A stretch of DNA of 5,896 nt from Acidobacteriaceae bacterium (GTDB taxonomy: Bacteria; Acidobacteriota; Terriglobia; Terriglobales; SbA1). This document shows positions 4,583 to 5,896 of the stretch, piece after piece (the first letter of the stretch is position 1; each line of letters starts with the position of its first letter). Below the pieces are notes generated by a model. It was not told where the DNA came from, did not search any database, and was given only the letters and a program-made list of their open reading frames with translations. Position numbers and translations under genes: made by a program. The stretch is from NCBI GenBank assembly GCA_003156615.1, contig PMHI01000368.1:1-5896 (forward strand), written 5' to 3'.

Positions 4583-5440
4583 ATGTTTCGCAAGACGGTT
4601 TATGGCACGACCTTCCAGGACGTTAATTTTGTTCCTCTTCAATCGGCCACGTTTTGTGTCCAGTGCGAACTAATCAGCACCAACAGCCGTCCCCATTGCC
4701 TGGCTTGTGGCAATCCTTCGCTGCTCAGCCTTTCTCGAGTTCTGGGCGGAACCCTTCGCCACCAGCAGACGGCGCATCTCATCACCGATTCTGAACTCGA
4801 TAGTCTTGTCCGCGACTTGCTGCGCACGGTCCCCGATCCTAAGGTTCTGGACGTTGCTGACCATCACACTCGCATCCAGACGACAGCTCTTCGCAGCCAG
4901 CTTCGCGTCGCCAATGCGGCCCATCCTGTTTCCGGTTTTCGTATCGCTCATCCTGGACAAGAGGTCGACATTCACGCTGCCGAACTGGATCTCGAGCCCG
5001 CGATCAGCGCCATTACCGAGCGCGCCCAGCATCTCACCGGCGCTACCGGCGCCGCCATTGCCCTGCGCGCCGGCGACGAGATCGTCTGTCGCGCCCGCGC
5101 CGGCCGAACCGCACCCGACTTGGGGGTCCGCCTGCAGACTGATGCCGGCATCTCCGCCGAAGCTGTGCGCACCGGCGAAGTCATGCTATGCCACGACGCC
5201 GAGCGCAACCCGCGCGTGGACCTGGCGAGTTGCCGCCGTCTGGGGGTCCGATCCATCCTGGTCTCTCCGCTGCGTTACTATCGGCGGACTCTGGGTGTGT
5301 TCGAAGTGCTGTCGTCGTCGCCGAGTGCCTTCGACGAACGCGACGTAGCCACCATGCAACTGCTTTCGAGCATGATGGTCGCCGCCATCTCCCGCATTTC
5401 CACCCTGCGCCAGGCAAGGCTCTCCCAGCTAGCCGGCTAG
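4583..5440 (+). CDS. zinc-ribbon and GAF-domain protein
   Basis: The product has 285 residues and is a cytoplasmic sensor-type protein with no visible membrane segment or output domain. An N-terminal zinc ribbon is formed by C25-x2-C28 and C39-x2-C42 (FCVQCELI and HCLACGNP). A linker of ~90 residues follows, then a GAF domain at ~134-272: DLEPAISAITERAQHLTGA, AAIALRAGDEIVCRARAG, GISAEAVRTGEVMLCHDA, and GVRSILVSPLRYY leading to LGVFEVLSSSPSAFDERD. This is the usual ligand- or redox-sensing GAF order. ATG 4583 is chosen over TTG 4565 because GGAAAGG lies 5 nt upstream of it. The gene is divergent from pqqA and converges with the DUF3443 gene. Without a kinase, cyclase or helix-turn-helix domain it probably works through a protein partner. 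Ligand and partner are unknown. Confidence 0.85.
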   Translation: MFRKTVYGTTFQDVNFVPLQSATFCVQCELISTNSRPHCLACGNPSLLSLSRVLGGTLRHQQTAHLITDSELDSLVRDLLRTVPDPKVLDVADHHTRIQTTALRSQLRVANAAHPVSGFRIAHPGQEVDIHAAELDLEPAISAITERAQHLTGATGAAIALRAGDEIVCRARAGRTAPDLGVRLQTDAGISAEAVRTGEVMLCHDAERNPRVDLASCRRLGVRSILVSPLRYYRRTLGVFEVLSSSPSAFDERDVATMQLLSSMMVAAISRISTLRQARLSQLAG

Positions 5441-5475
5441 ATAAAGCAGGGCTGCGTGGTCGAGCCAGCGATTGT

Positions 5476-5896
5476 CTAATAGGCCCAGTAGGGTCCGGTC
5501 CCGCCGGGCGTACTCGCACCCGCAATCGCGACGAACACGTTCTGGCCGAAAAAGAAGGGAAGTCCCCAATCAAAGTAGTACGGCGCCGAAGTCGCGGAAG
5601 GGCCGCCAAGATTGTCGAGCGCAAAATTGCTTGAGTTCCCAAACAACGTTGCAGCATTGGCGATGCTGAAATTGAAGACGCCGCTGGCCCCGTTATTTCC
5701 TAGATTGGTAACCGAAAAATTCTGACTGCTGCAATAAAATCCCTCCTCATCTGAGTTATTTGGGCAGTTCGTCAATCCCGTGAGGCTGCTGTCAAGGATG
5801 AAGTAAGCATCGGAACCGCTGTCAATGAAACTGTCGGGATAAGACTGACCATTGTATGAGGTTGTGAAGTTTAAGTAGTCGTCCGTGGTATAAACC
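5476..5896 (-). CDS. DUF3443 family secreted protein, C-terminal part
   Basis: The gene runs off the right edge, so only its last ~139 codons are seen, ending at TAG 5476-5478. The visible part begins near VYTTDDYLNF and contains SYPDSFIDSGSDAYFI, with a D-S-G-S motif like the active-site loop of retroviral-type aspartic proteases. It continues with a Cys pair (TNCPNN and GFYCSS), a beta-rich stretch (FNFSIANAATLF, NLGG) and the end DWGLPFFFGQNVFVAIAG then STPGGTGPYWAY. This pattern is the C-terminus of DUF3443, a family known mainly from Acidobacteriota and Burkholderiales and usually exported as a lipoprotein. Catalysis has not, to my knowledge, been shown for it. The N-terminus with any signal peptide lies outside the window. 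It converges with the GAF gene across a 35-nt gap. Confidence 0.85.
   Translation of the reverse strand, partial: VYTTDDYLNFTTSYNGQSYPDSFIDSGSDAYFILDSSLTGLTNCPNNSDEEGFYCSSQNFSVTNLGNNGASGVFNFSIANAATLFGNSSNFALDNLGGPSATSAPYYFDWGLPFFFGQNVFVAIAGASTPGGTGPYWAY

Noticed and set aside
4282..4593. Minus-strand open frame of 103 codons upstream of pqqA
   Set aside because: No ribosome site at its start and no family pattern. It overlaps the predicted pqqA promoter and the GAF gene start.
4643..4720. Resemblance of CVQCEL in the GAF protein to CLNCEI in the PqqA peptide
   Set aside because: The first is a zinc ribbon with a second CxxC pair. The peptide has the W-x-x-P start, ExxxY core and correct length of PqqA, so the shared CxxCE is taken as coincidence.

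Overview
The window looks like an accessory stretch of a bacterial chromosome, most likely from an acidobacterium (Terriglobia-like). That placement is an inference from three things: a C-terminal piece of a DUF3443 secreted protein at the right edge, a family expanded in Acidobacteriota; a zinc-ribbon/GAF protein beside it; and a PqqA-type micro-peptide gene with its acidic ExxxY core. Composition is mixed and about 50-55 % GC, with several decayed genes in the left two thirds.

Left part (1-1700): a complete GNAT acetyltransferase gene (138-638, +). Next, on the minus strand, comes a phage-tail-fibre-like gene (817-1458) with no normal 5' end. Its upstream end abuts the 3' remnant of a group II intron lying on the plus strand (about 1458-1696). 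This remnant is the last ~50 codons of the intron maturase followed by a complete 34-nt domain V and a domain VI with a bulged branch-point adenosine. The rest of the intron is missing.

Middle part (1760-3704): a diverged tandem duplication of a VapBC-like toxin-antitoxin module, each copy with its own conserved leader and promoter-like sequence. Copy 1 has an intact antitoxin (1958-2275), but its toxin is reduced to a frameshifted ~90-nt stub. Copy 2 has a full PIN-domain toxin (3132-3704), but its antitoxin (2835-3122) lost its C-terminal tail through a small indel. The intact toxin may therefore depend on the truncated antitoxin, on the intact paralogue, or on both.

Right part (3705-5896): a mostly empty stretch holds a 25-codon minus-strand gene at 4143-4220 that reads as a PQQ precursor peptide, pqqA. 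It has a good Shine-Dalgarno, a near-consensus promoter (4268-4296), a leader hairpin and a strong downstream hairpin. No pqqB-E gene is visible, so it is an orphan or detached pqqA. Divergent from it is a zinc-ribbon plus GAF-domain gene (4583-5440, +), which converges on the DUF3443 gene (5476-5896, minus, running off the window).

The most interesting items are the unlisted pqqA micro-gene with its hairpin-flanked transcript, the reciprocal damage in the duplicated toxin-antitoxin modules, and the group II intron scar next to the truncated fibre gene.
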